A stretch of 64,000 bases of DNA from Morchella semilibera (GCA_009192285.1 CM018606.1:1912081-1976080), one strand, 5' to 3'. Shown: positions 25,532 through 37,399, numbered from the stretch's first letter. Made by a program: numbers and translations. The notes: a model not told the origin generated them from the sequence alone.

Positions 25532-26430
25532 TATTCGGATGGTTTGAAACAACTATTGGTTTAAGTCGGGGAGATAACACAGCAGGTATAACGAGGTTGC
25601 AATTGTTGTTGAAATTCTTAGATGCAGTGGGTTATGATGAAGGTGTAAGTGTGAGGAGAAGGAGAAGGAAGGGAGGAAGGGTAGCTATGGGTTTTTTTTC
25701 AATTCCGAGGGCCTTCTCCGTGTCGTGTGCGCCTCAGGCAGGGGAGCCAGATAAAAGTCTCTCATCCCTCCCATTACGTCGTGGCTGATGCCTTGTTATC
25801 AGCGGCAAAGCTTTCCTCCGTAAAGTTAAACCTGTGGCACAGTCACTCAGCCTGACGGCCCGGACACGTCCAAGGAACAGAGCAAGCCCATGCGCATACG
25901 TCAGACTATCGCATGTGAATGTGATGGGCCGAAACGTACTGCAACCAGTTGCAACCAGTCACGAACAGATCCAAGGCCAGAATGATGATCTCTGTCTTCA
26001 AGAATGGCACGGTTGCATGCTGCGGCATCTCTCCTGCTCTGCAGGTCATTGGGATTTCAAGGATTGAAGGCGAGCTAGTTACAACTTCGCATTAGCCACA
26101 GCAACCGTCACCGTGAAGTCATTTCACGGATCACGCCACATGGATAACCAACTGTGAAACCCCTTTGTTTCACTCTCACGGCTTTGGTGAGTCCGCGTTT
26201 GTAAGAAGTCGCACTTTACACGGCGATTTTTGTTGTGGTTGTGTGGTTGGCTACATAGCATGTAAATCCAGGGCGAGAAACGATCGATAGGGTCCCATTT
26301 CCACCAATACATGCATTAATTTACATGGAACTTTCTGGAAACAAGCCTAAACACCCTGATAAAGGTGAAAAAAAAAAAAAAATAGAACACTAGCGTAATT
26401 GGAACAAGACTCATATCAGTACAAAGTAAA
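25532..26430. other. Intergenic region
   Basis: Reticulon promoter side and BLI-3 3' side. No gene was recognised; the short open frames carry no domain. Confidence 0.45.
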
Positions 26431-27440
26431 TCACGAAATCAACTGCTGGCTAGCCCTAAATGTGTTCAGCTCTTCCTCCGTCAACTCCCTCAACCTGTTT
26501 GTGCTTGCAGCGTTTCCAGTGATTGTACCCTTAGCAATCTCGATACCTCGCGAAATGGCAGTTCCTTTCTGAATTGCATACGTTGCTGTCCTCGCGTGAA
26601 CTTTTATGACAGCCAAACGGGGGTCATCAGGACCCCCATTATGGACCCCGTCTCCAAGATCTCCAACCCAGGCCTTGAGAGTAGGTGTGTAGTACCTGAA
26701 AGGATTAGATGAATCCAATTTGAATACCGTTTTAGAAAACTTACTGCTTCACTTTCTCTCTATGGTTGTCAATGTCTGCGATTCCACTGATAGAAGCCCA
26801 TTCACCCTAAATAAGACACCAACGGATCAGCTTTTACTTCTTCCAGTAATAGACGGCTGGTTAATCTCGTACCGTCGAACTCTTAATGAATCCCAAGTTT
26901 ACATGAGGGTCAGTTGCCAATTCATCGGTCTTCCCGCTTTCAGTGTTGGTGTGGAATAAGAAATCAATTCCATCCTCCTGCAATCAATTTCACACAATCA
27001 GCGTCGTCTTCACACAGCTAAGAAGGTTTTCACTCAATTCATGGCGCATGGCTAGTTAAAAAGGGAAATCATCATACCCTAGCAGCTACCGCCATACACC
27101 TACTAACCAGAAACCCTGAATCCCTCTGTCGGGTTGTCATCAACCCAAACTTCAATCCTTCTACAAAGTCGACCAAATCCTGCACCTTATCCTTCAACGG
27201 ACACTGGTTATCCAAATTCTTTTCCTTGTACGGATCTGCGTGCTTCGTCCCGGTCTGCGTGTACGTTCCACCAGTGTTGCTTGGGTGTGCGCTCGACATT
27301 TTCAATGTTGTATTATAATATCTCGGTTTAGAAAGAAACTCTGGGTGCGCAGATACTAGTCTTCTGCTGATATTGCTGTGAATTCCGGTACTTGCTCGAA
27401 TAAAAGGCCGGGATAAAATCAGAGGTGGGATCGAAGCCAT
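26431..27440 (-). CDS. bli-3: BLI-3-like FMN-binding split-barrel protein (pyridoxamine 5'-phosphate oxidase-like)
   Basis: Four exons on the minus strand (27440-27078, 26977-26873, 26806-26745, 26695-26431) encode 264 residues. From residue 48 the protein follows Neurospora blue-light-induced BLI-3: THADPYKEKNLDNQ-like (TKHADPYKEKNLDNQCPLKD), KVQDLVDFVEGLKFGLMTTR, DGIDFLFHTNTESGKTDEL, PHVNLGFIKSST, GEWASISGIADIDNHREKVK and WVGDLGDGVHNGGPDDPRLA. These are the strands of the FMN-binding split barrel found in general-stress-protein-26-type enzymes. Residues 1-47 (Arg/Ser-rich, almost no acidic residue) look like a mitochondrial presequence; translation from the Met at 27299 would give the shorter cytosolic-looking form. 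The cofactor and substrate are inferred; BLI-3 in Neurospora is light-regulated, but nothing here proves that for this gene. Confidence 0.9.
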
Positions 27441-28352
27441 ATATACAGTTAGTGCTCAATCCAGGATTCTGCTGACAAGAAGGAGGTTTGATCGACGGTG
27501 CATGATGCCCTTATTAATTTGTGGGGGATCTCCAGCCTTGCAAATCGTCAACATTCCATCATGGAGTGTATCCTAATCCGTCACCCACCAATCACTCTCT
27601 CTCTTTCCTCAGGGTTAGGTTATGACGTGTTGATTCCTACCAGTCTTGGCTATGACGGAAATGATTCAGAGCCTCATTCACTATGCCCTCAGTATCTATG
27701 TCTATCCTAGGATCGATGATTTTGTGAAGATCTACGAGTGATATCGTATGATTACTACCGTCCAAGGAAAAAGGCGCTTACAGTCGCCTTAGAAAACCAA
27801 GTACAGTCTCTCACAGTCACTTGACGAATACTGCCAGTTGACGAACAAGGGACTCTGGGCCAATAGAAGCTAGAGTTGACTGGAGATCTCGCGGCTTGGC
27901 TATTCCCTGCCATACTTGGAATCCCTGTTCGTCAAGTGGCAGTATTCGTCAAGCGACTGTGAAAGACTGTACTGGAAAGATCAGGCCATATGAATTTCCC
28001 ATAGTATCAGAAGTTGATGTCTACTAAAGGAAACGCCTAGAGCGGATCTCTAGATCTGCCTCTCAGCCGCATGGAGGTAATCAAGTTGACGGGTTCCTAC
28101 GCATACGGTAATGAAAATCATTACACACACTACACCCCCTCGCACAGTGCCTACCAACGATTGATGAAGCATTTACTTTAAAGCTAGATACTACCAATCT
28201 AGAGACTGTGATATTCATTAACTAGAGTAACATGTATGTATCTACATGCGCACTATCTTCTCTAAAAACCGCTACAATAAACAAGAGTAAGAAAGGTACT
28301 TAATACAAATAAGAGTAGGAAATCCTAGTCCCTACTCCTGCGGTGGTTCTAC
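27441..28352. other. Intergenic region with one MITE
   Basis: Contains the TIR element at 27804-27969 and a CGAGTGATATC motif at 27735-27745. No gene is seen. Confidence 0.5.
27804..27969. mobile_element. MITE with ~50-bp terminal inverted repeats and TA target duplication
   Basis: The left end (27804, CAGTCTCTCACAGTCACTTG) and the reverse complement of the right end (27969, CAGTCTTTCACAGTCGCTTG) match over about 50 nt with a few substitutions, through ACGAATACTGCCA to TTGACGAACA. Each end is flanked by TA (27802-27803 and 27970-27971). The word TTGACGAA occurs twice in each arm, like a transposase-binding repeat. Total length is 166 bp with no coding capacity. The TA duplication and the CAGT start point to a non-autonomous Tc1/mariner-pogo type element; the family name is inferred. 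Confidence 0.85.
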
Positions 28353-28952
28353 CTAGCTCAGATCCCTAAGGCGTGAATGGTAAACAAGTACTCCTGCATC
28401 GCTATCCCTAAATTCATACTCCCCCCCTTCCACCTTGCCGCACCTCTTCATAATCTCATCCGCGGCGAACCCCACATCGTAGCACCTCGCACACATCCCC
28501 TTCATCCCTTCTAGCCCCACCGTAGCCCCTGCATACGTCGCAAAGCTCTTCCCATCATCCCTTGTCTGGCAACACCACTTATCGCCATTATCTTGGAGGA
28601 CTTTGATCACAGACCACAAGTAAAAAGAGAGGTCCTCGCCCCCACTCTTACATCCGAGCTCACCTTCGATGTTTGGGACTGCCGCAGTATCATAGATGCG
28701 GCCGCGGATGAGCTCGTCAGCGGAGGCTCCAGGTGGGGTTTTCTCTCGACCAAAGGTGATTCTGACATCGCCGGTAGTTGGAGGGACAATTTCAGCGAAG
28801 GGGTGCGAGAGGAGGAGGAGTACGGGAGGGAAAATTCCGGCATTGCTGGCGAGGGCGTCGGCGTGGCTAACCAGTTTGGGGGTGTAAGCGGCGCAGAGAC
28901 TGAGGAGGAAGATATGAGTGATTAGAGTGATAGAGGTTAACATCTTTGACAT
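28353..28952 (-). CDS. Small secreted cysteine-containing protein
   Basis: Single exon of 199 residues. Residues about 1-21 (MLTSITLITHIFLLSLCA core) form a clear signal peptide. The mature part has six cysteines in the C-terminal half, in a C...CC...C..C...C order (GELGCKSG, KWCCQTRD, GMCARCYDVG, MKRCGK), consistent with three disulfides. No known domain is recognised and there is no membrane segment or GPI signal. Two in-frame Met codons (residues 1 and 4) are possible starts. The gene is isolated, with 0.9 kb and 2.7 kb of gene-free DNA on its sides, the kind of setting in which fast-evolving secreted proteins often sit. It could be an effector-like or extracellular stress protein; function is unknown. 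Confidence 0.65.
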   Translation of the reverse strand: MSKMLTSITLITHIFLLSLCAAYTPKLVSHADALASNAGIFPPVLLLLSHPFAEIVPPTTGDVRITFGREKTPPGASADELIRGRIYDTAAVPNIEGELGCKSGGEDLSFYLWSVIKVLQDNGDKWCCQTRDDGKSFATYAGATVGLEGMKGMCARCYDVGFAADEIMKRCGKVEGGEYEFRDSDAGVLVYHSRLRDLS

Positions 28953-31692
28953 ATTTTCTTATAGCCAGGCAGGCAGATATATCGATGTCAGTGAGTGACG
29001 AGTGATACTTGTAAATGTCGATGACCTTGTGTTGAACAAAATGCAAGAAGAGTAGGAGTTTTATACCAAATCCCGAGGCTTGTGCGCCTGGATGGCTTCT
29101 CACCACTAAAATCAAATCACTGTTTGATTGGTATTGAAATCTGTTTCCCAAAAATAGTGTCCAAGTGTTCTCTACCCATTAGAAAGCTTTCGTAAATGTA
29201 CGTTGTTTAATTCGTTAGGGACGTTGACGCAAACAACATGGCAATCCCAAGATTAACGTTCTGTGTGACCTGAAAGAAGCAACGTGAGGCCTAACAATAC
29301 CTATTATTGGTCAAATACATGTAGGTAATTTTTGACCGGTTAATAGTTAGATGATCATTCGATATCAATACTTAGGACATATCATTACGCTGCTGCCTGT
29401 CGGGAATAATTCCCCACGCATTTATCTATATACTAGTGCGAAAGTTCAAATGACACATAAAAGGATCTCACGGAGGGGCGCAATTTCTCTTGAAAACCCA
29501 ATACTTTATTCTGAATGTCGTTTCCGAAAACGCCTCCTTTCGCTCAGAACCTTACGCTTGAAAGTGATCCTAGTAATATGCAGGTACAAGATAATAAGGT
29601 TTTATGCAAAGTTTCTCGATCTTTGTTCGCTTCAGCAGTGACACCAGTGAGCAGAAGCCTTTGCTGATTAATTACCTTTGAGCACCGGCTTTGTAAAGAA
29701 CCAATGAGGATGGATAAGTTCAACCACGTAACGTGACCACGTCTTATCATGACTGGCTGCAGTCTCGAGAACTGCGTGGCTGCCAATTTGCGGCTCTAAT
29801 ACTCTCTCCCCCCTATATTGACTGAGAAATAAGCCTCCAGAAACATATTGCGCAGTGAGACGGTCCACATCGCAGATTACTCACGCCTATGAACTGATTG
29901 ATTCCCTACTCCTGATTACGTTAACGTTCGTGTCTCACTTGAAGATGTGGTGGTCTCTAGAACCGAGAATGGTTTAGACCAACTTTAAGTGTGATCAAGA
30001 TACGGCTTGGCATCGAGTTTTGATGCATTCTAATCATTTCCCAGGCTACCATACCCACCACCTACAAGTCACAACACCTCTCAATCATCCACAGCCAACC
30101 TCTCCACAAAGGACACAAAACTACTACACCTGGGGCCACCACTCCCACTCCCGCCTTGTCCACCCCCTGATTCAAGGAGCCCACTCCAGGAGATAAAGTC
30201 GGCTTACATGCTCTATATCCTGGCGAAAAACCCCCACCTACAAGTACTTAGTACTTACCCGTAGCAGAATCGATCATCAATTCTCACTCGGCGCAGAAAC
30301 GGATATTAGTAATTAGGTCCTAGAAAGTACCGGGCTCAGTTATAATTGAGTGTGCACGTGTGCAAGTTTAGGGCTGCCTGTTCGATCGAAGGAGAGTTTG
30401 CAAATGTTTTCTCAAAACAAATACTATACTAGTTGAAACAACCCAAAGCTAGGGAGAGGCTGATAATATCATGTACTTAGGATTTCCATGTGATGTCTTT
30501 TAAGGCGCATATTATCGTATGGTACGTATATACATGTGTATCTACCTCTACAAACGCCGTGGTGGGGCGTAAATTTGTGGCGCGGCGCATCTCCTGACTT
30601 GAATCTCACAAAGAAAAATGGCGCATTCGCCCCGGTATCGGTGACCCAGCCGGTTCCAGTAGAGCCTGACCCCTTGTCCACCGGTCAACCCCATCAATGA
30701 CAATGACAATGACAACAACAATGACAACGACAATGACAAACCTCATCAAAAGCCAAGTTCAACGACGATAGACGAGATTTGGTTCCTATGAGACTGAGAT
30801 CCACAAGAACACCTATACCCGATCTACGTTCAATCCCCAGGCAGAGAAAGAAGTAATACCCCCGCGTCATATCAATTTCCTCGGAGCCAGGGCTGAGGCA
30901 GCTTGACAACATTCAATTACATTTCCGCCTCGATCCGCTAGTTACGTAGGTTTATGTACCAGAATCATACACACTCCGAACCACACATCACAAAGGGTCC
31001 ACAAGGAGCGCAGCAGCCAGCATAGGTATGTTTACGGAAAATTCACACTTGATTCCAATCACGAATTTTTCTTTCAATTCTCCCTCCACCCCCCCTCCCC
31101 CCCTTTCTTCCCAGAACCAAGTTCCCAGCCTATACCAACCAACCAGCCAACCAGCCACTATTTCCAGCATAATTAAGCATATCAGAAAAGAGCTCCTCTC
31201 ACGCCGAGGGAGAACACAAACATCACTCAAAAGCACACACGCACACGTAAAGATAGAGATAGAAGAAAAATAAAGGTAAAGGTACCAAGCTTAAGCTTTA
31301 CAAGTAGAATCGAAAGAGGCTATAGTAAAAGTGAGCACATAGTCCACAAGTGGACCCTAGGGGGGAGGGCGAATATAAATGAAAGCAAACTGTCTCAAAC
31401 TAGGGGGACCAAACAACAAGAATAATTGATCAAGACAAAATATATAGCGCGCCAGGGATATAAGAGAGTATCCCCTAAAGGGGGGGAGGGGGAAAACACG
31501 GACATGACGCAGCAAGGAGGGAAACCCCAACCAAAACAAGAACAGAAGGGGTGAAAACAAAAGTCCACCCTTCGCAACAATCATATTGCATTCATAAAGA
31601 GAGAGGCGCACCACTCAAATAAACAGACCCCCAGCAACTCCATTACAAGATTTACTCTTCACAGCAGGAAAGAAATGTAGATTTATATCTCT
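28953..31692. other. Long intergenic region
   Basis: About 2.7 kb without a supported gene. A CGAGTGAT motif lies at 28999-29006. A short AATGAC/AACGAC microsatellite lies at 30697-30740. A run of C/T-rich DNA at 31080-31110 and G/A-rich DNA around 31480 border the 3' side of the next gene. No transposon ends were recognised. Confidence 0.45.
30697..30740. repeat. (AATGAC)n-like imperfect microsatellite
   Basis: Imperfect tandem of AATGAC, AACAAC and AACGAC hexamers over about 44 nt. It creates low-complexity open frames that should not be read as genes. Confidence 0.8.
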
Positions 31693-33951
31693 TTACATGG
31701 CGTGGAAGGTAACCTGTTCAGTGCTGGCGCGGGGCTGTTCGGTGCTGGCACGGGGCTGTTCGGTGCTGGCGCGTGGTTGTTCGATGCTCGCGCGTGGCTG
31801 CTCAAAACTAGCACGTGGTTCCTCAGTGCTAGCACGCGATTGTGCGGCATCTCCAGACTCTTCAACATCTACAATACTGGCTCTCTGTTCGATGGCCAAC
31901 GGGCTTGGGTTTACTGGTGTAAATTTGGGAGAAGGTACTTCCCCAGAGCTCACGGAGCTCACAGGGCTTGCGGGAGAGCTCGCAGAGTTCATAGGGCTCA
32001 TAGGACTGACGGGGCTTTGCGGCCTAGAGTTGCTAGGACTGGCCGGGCGATCCTCTGGTGCCGCAGAAATGGTGATTTGTGGTGGGGGTCCAACCCTTAA
32101 GATCGCAGGAGGTGCTACAGGCGAAGATGGGGCCGTAACTATCGGTGTGCTGGGGGTTGATTCGACCTTAGGTGCGGACTCGCCGGCAGGGCGGTACTGA
32201 GGTTTTACGTAGCCCATGCCTGTAGATTGTCGTTGCACCGGGGATTGAGGGGTCTTCAGTGTAGGGGACATGGCATTGAAACCACGCGAAGGAGAGCCTG
32301 GGCCTGGTGATTGGGTGCGCATTACGGGACTACCAGCGGGGGAATAGGCGCGGATGGGACCGTTTCTAGCAGGACTCTGAGGACCATTAGGACCGGGTAC
32401 ATAGCCCTGTTGAGTGGAAATCTGAGGACCTTGAGGACGAGGTTTGACAGGACGCTGAGAAAGACAAGTACGCGGGCAGACACCTTGCTGGGAACGATCA
32501 AGACGAGTGCAGAGTGCCCAGCCATCGTCATATTCGTGCAAAAGACGTACGAGACCACCGGCGCGGAGCTCAAGCTCATCAGCCATAGTAGGCTTAAACT
32601 CCATCTGAACACGGTGAACGGGGTGTGGCCCAATTCCACCATTTGCCGCAACAAATGCTGAAGTAGATGAGTCTGTAAAGGTAGAGCCCGATGGGGACAT
32701 AACGACTGGGGATTCGACCGCTGGGGTAGCGGGGGCAGCGGCAACAACGGTTTTTGGTGTGACGAGGGTAAGGGCTGCGGGTGGCGCCTTGCGGGAAGCA
32801 GCTGAAGTAGCAGTAGGTCCAGCGGAAGAGGCATTAGGCTGTTTAGCGGCAGCAGCACCACTAACAGTGGTAGCATTTGAAGTAGCAGCAGCCGTTGTCG
32901 CTGCTGGTGTCATCAAATTGGGAAGAAATTCAGTAACTGGACGAAGAGAAACCCTCGGCGCCTTGTCGTGGCTCGAAGAAGGTGGGGTATCATTTGGCTT
33001 CTCGTCGTATGAAATCCCATGACGTCCTCCAGCTCCAGCAGCCCCACGTTTCTCGTCCTCAGTCTTTCCATAAGCTGCAGCCGCCTTCTTTTGCGACCTC
33101 CTGCGGAGTGCAAAAATCGCAAATGCGCCCACCACCAAAAGAATCGCGATAGCACCAGCAATCAATCCAGCTGTCGCAGTAGTCCCCAATCCGCCCGATG
33201 CTGCCGCGGCGCTGCTAGTCGATGAGGCGGAGGCAATTGTACCGGTAGCGGACTCGAGAGCGACTGTTGAAGAGGTGCTACTAGATGAGGCGCGAGTGCT
33301 GAAGGTTGTCTGAACTGGAGTTGTATAGTCCGCTGTAGTGCTTTCTTCTACAATTCTCAGTTCATAGATCACTCAATACCTAGGAATTTGCGACTCACCA
33401 TCATTCACAGTTGATGTCGTGGTCTTTGCCTCTTCAGAAGTCGACGAAGTAGTGGCCTCGGAAGAGGTCTCAGAGTCAGAAGTCTCTGGAGTTGGCGTCG
33501 CTGTGGTTCTTGGGGTCGAAGATGCCCTTGGTGTGGTTACTGCAGCGGCAGTAGTCGTCTTTGCTTGGGCAGTGGTAGTGGTGGGTGTCTTTGCTTGAGC
33601 AGTGGTGGTGGGTGTCTTTACTTGAGCAGTGGTGGTGGGTGTCTTTGTTTGGGCAGTGGTGGTGGGTGTCTTTGCTTGGGCAGTAGTGGTTGTCTTTGCT
33701 TGGGCACTGGTAGCGGTAGCGGTTGTCTTTGGCGTTGCAGCTGCAGTTGTCTTGTCCTGGGTTGTGGAAGAATCGCTGTCGTCCAAAGTCTGATACCCAA
33801 TCACCTTCCCAGTCCCTGTTGGCGTTGCAGTAACATAGACAACCTCAACCATTGTCTCAACCTCCCTCTTTGCGTGCTCATGAATATGGGCACCAGCATT
33901 GGCACCACGGCCCTGCATGCGCGAACGACGTTTGTGATTGAGGCCGTCCAT
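31693..33951 (-). CDS. Thr/Ser-rich single-pass membrane protein with cytoplasmic SH3-like domain
   Basis: Two exons on the minus strand (33951-33399, 33347-31693) encode 735 residues. Order: a short basic N-terminus; a Thr/Ala-rich ectodomain with about six copies of a TPTTTAQAK-type unit (residues about 85-130); a Ser-rich stalk; a transmembrane helix (TAGLIAGAIAILLVVGAFAI, about residue 250) followed by RRRSQKK as cytoplasmic anchor; a Pro/Ser/Ala-rich region; an SH3-like segment (HRVQMEFKPTMADELELRAG, then LVRLLHEYDDGWALCTRLDR and QGVCPRTCLSQRP) with the ALYDY/DDGW/P..Y-type pattern; a long Pro/Ser tail; and at least six heptads PRASTEQ/PRASIEQ near the C-terminus. The architecture resembles the fungal Fus1-like/SH3 membrane proteins and wall sensors with a mucin-like ectodomain. 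No clear signal peptide is seen; the membrane helix may act as anchor. The role is inferred. Confidence 0.8.
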
Positions 33952-36916
33952 ATTTTAATAATAATGAATGTAGTAACTGGATGCTTTTCCTTTGTCAATT
34001 GCACAGAAAGTGAATTCTTGCCAATTGGTTAAGTTAATGAATTTGGTTTCTTCCTTAATAGGGAATTCGTTAATATCCTAGTACGGAAGCGAAGGAGTGG
34101 ATTTCGAGACAATTAGGAATTAAAATGAAAGACTAGGCAGGATTTGCCAAAGGAATGAAACGGCAATTAACGCTTGCTGATAAATGAAGGACAGCAAGGC
34201 GTACGTTTCTGGTAGCCGTGATAGTAGGGGGAGGGGGAGGGGGGAGAAAAAGAAGAGAAGGAAAGAGAGAGAGAGAGAGAGTGGGAGAGGCGGCGGAGGT
34301 AAAGAGGGAAGGAAAGGAACCGAAGAGAGAGCCAAATGACAAGGGCTAAGTGAAAAAAGGGGAGCGAGACAAGACAAGAAGCGAGTGCATGTAGCAGCAG
34401 AAGCATAAGATGTTGTTGCCAAAGCCTGCAGGCGCCGGGCATCATCCAGCGACTGCATTACTGCGGGACAGCAGACATCTAAACATGCATCATGTCTCCC
34501 AGAGGGAAACCGACCTCTTCCTCCACTCACAGCCTCAAAATTCCCAAATTCGCAGTATGGTCGCCTTGTAGAATACACTAGTATCAGGGGTAATCCATAA
34601 TTTATTGGCCAATTCCCCACCCCATCACCCCTACCCACTCCACCCCCATGCAAACTTTGGTACCTATATGTACATACAGTACCTACACAACTCATGAGGT
34701 ACCTGTCCTCCCCCTCCCACGAGAATTATCGTCTTGAGCCGTCGCTTCCATCTTCGGCTAATTCATCAGAAATAAGATGTTCCTTCGAACCATAAAAGTA
34801 AACGGCTGCGCCTAAAATGGCCAATCATCCACCCTTTTTTTTCGCAGTAGGCCGGAGATCCCGAATTAATGCCATGATCATCCGCGCAGGTGGGGATATA
34901 CCCTCCAACCTATGGAGGATCCAATTTGTCTTTGTATGACACCTTCTTGTTGAAGTTATTAGTCTTTGGTGAGACGGAAGAAACAATGTTGCTTTCCATG
35001 GCTGGACCATGGACCTCAATACATGTAGTTCGTCTAACTACCGGGAAGTCCCTATATCATCCACATCTGCTCCAACAACACACAACACACAAAGGAAAGA
35101 GAAGAAGGACAGGGCGAAGGCTTCTGTAAAACCGTGTATCGGAGCACAGACGTTCATGACAGCATACCCGTACCTGGATGTTGTGCTGAGGCCCCCAAGC
35201 CCATCAATTTCACGGGAACCAAGTACCGGCCTGCTCGAAAGCAAAGAAAGCCCGCCCAACTCAGTTGGCTCTCTCCTCAATAACCTCAACCAAGACCTCC
35301 CCCGCAATTTATCAACAGGGGGTAATGAAATCTTTTTTTTCTCTCTTTCTTTTCTTCTTCCTTCCTCTTGCCCCCGATCTAGCAGGAGCCAGAAGCACGA
35401 TGATAAGGCACCATATTTCGGCTGCTCAGGTTAGCTAGTGGTCGCAATTTAAATCCCAGTAACGCAGGAACAAGGACCCTGGTCGTTCGAAGTTTTTTTT
35501 TTTTTTTCCTTTTCGTCAACAACTCTCCGTCCGCTTTGGGCAGTGGCGCTAACGCTAACGCAGGTACACGTTCCCAGTTTTACCCGTGTGGGGAGATCTA
35601 GGAATGCATGGATGCCGCCTATTTTTAGGCTCTGAACGTCAGTTATCGCGTATTAAAACACGCAGGAGGCCTGTACTTTATCTCGACATTGGTAGAGAGA
35701 ACTATGTTTCTCCGGTTTATCCAGTGTAAGTCGTTACTGTTTATCAAGAAAGATGGTTTCTGCGAGAGGTAAAAAGGGAGAGAAGCTTGAAGGGAAAGTT
35801 TAACTTCTGCGGTTCAACCCCCAATTTTGGACAAGTGTTCCAACCTGTTGTAGGAAGAAACCTTATTGCCCCGCTCTGAGCCCTAAACCCTGTGTCATAT
35901 GGCGCGCATCACAGTATGTATTATGAATGGCAAACGAGAAATCCAATCTTTCAACCTCATCGTTCTCGACATTCCCTCCGAGACGAGACCTCTACACGCC
36001 TAGGCCCCGAACCTGGCCGGTCTAGAGTAGGGAACTCTACATTATGTAGATGCAATATTGACTTAACTTACTCCTCGAGTCGCACTCGTAATCAAACACC
36101 TATTTGCTATGGGTGGGATGACTCACCTCAGCCCCCCCGTAGGCTACAGTAGCAGACTAGCCCTTGTCTGATTGGGCTGACGCGAAATGGCTAATAAGAG
36201 AAAACACGAGATTGAGCTACTTTTGTGGGGTCGGTGAATTAATACGGTATACAATATCAGTATTCGAAGGCTGGCTCATTCGTAGATGATTATAACTGGC
36301 GCAGCTTGCATATAGTAATTTATTTGTGTCCCAACTTAATATCTCAAATTACCTATAACTCTAGATATCAGGAATCTAAAACCTATGATTCCAATTAATT
36401 ATAGCAGTCTCCGTACAACCTCTCGAGCTCTCGAAAGCTTGATCACATCGCCTACCGATTACTTCCCTAGGTGTATTGAACCCCCCCCCCCCCTCCCAGG
36501 CATCAGGTTTAGGGCCGCAATGCATACGCGCCAATATGCTGCTCCGGCCAAACCTGGTGGGTAGGGAGATAGAAAAACCAACCATGCACAATCAAAGTAG
36601 TCCACACACAACCTCCGAGAAGTACACAATCCACGATTAGAAACGCGCATCCGCACTATCACAATGCTTCTGTACCATCACCCACCTCGTGTTTATGTAC
36701 CTATCTACGCGTGTGTGGAAGAGCATCTTACCATATCATATCTCCTTGATCAACTACATGAGGTGCATAGTAACATACATGCCAACACTCATGTTTGCTA
36801 GGTTTCTACATATATGGAGACGTGCAGACGTCTTGAAGCCCCTATCTCTTGTTGTCCCGCCGGGGCGGCTTCACAGGCCCAGGCTGTAACTGTTATGGAG
36901 CTGAGATCTATGCATA

Positions 36917-37089
36917 CAGTCGAATCTCTCTATAAGGGTACGCCAAGACCAAAATTTAGTACCCTTATAGGACGCTTACCCTTATACTAAGAGTGAATTT
37001 ATATTGACAAGGCCCAGAAGGGCCATGAATACATACCCTTACAGGGTGATTGTTCTTATAGGGGATGCCCCTATAGGGAGATTCGGCTG
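36917..37089. mobile_element. Pogo/Tigger-like MITE
   Basis: The left end CAGTCGAATCTCTCTATAAG (36917) is mirrored at the right end: the reverse complement of the segment ending at 37089 reads CAGCCGAATCTCCCTATAGG. The left flank is TA (36915-36916); the right flank is CA, so the duplication is imperfect or mutated. The CAGT.GAA.CTC..TATA start is the classic pattern of pogo-superfamily ends. The interior has repeated ACCCTTATA words and no coding capacity (173 bp). Confidence 0.75.
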
Positions 37090-37191
37090 CACTTGTATTA
37101 TAGTCTCAGATCGGTATAAATATACTTTTACGTTTCCTAGTAGTGGTAGGAGTGCACATATGTCTACTAGAAGGGCTCACCGGGTTCCCTA

Positions 37192-37399
37192 TCTGATAAG
37201 CTGTCAGGCAAAATTGCAACGGGGCACTTAAACCCTTTCTAGTAATCGTGAGATAAACAGCGTAAGAAATTGAAATATTGTTGCAAACTGTCATGCATGC
37301 CAAAGACTACTACATAGACTTTCTAGGCGTTACATTCATCACGTTGCCATAAAGGGTTTAAGTGCCCCTGATTGAAATTTGGCCTGACAACTTATCAGA
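37192..37399. mobile_element. MITE with ~45-bp terminal inverted repeats and TA target duplication
   Basis: The left arm TCTGATAAGCTGTCAGGC (37192 on) through GGGGCACTTAAACCCTTT is matched by the inverted right arm TCTGATAAGTTGTCAGGCC ending at 37399, with few mismatches over about 45-48 nt. Both sides are flanked by TA (37190-37191, 37400-37401). It is 208 bp long and non-coding. The ends differ from those of the element 100 bp upstream, so it is a separate family. Confidence 0.8.

Noticed and set aside
34120-34695. Minus-strand frames rich in Leu/Ser/Phe near the GA repeat
   Set aside because: Produced by the GAGAGA/GGGAGG simple sequence; no gene evidence.
35009-35434. Ser-rich open frame of 141 codons on the + strand
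   Set aside because: Biased composition from a simple-sequence spacer, no recognised domain, no supporting exon structure.
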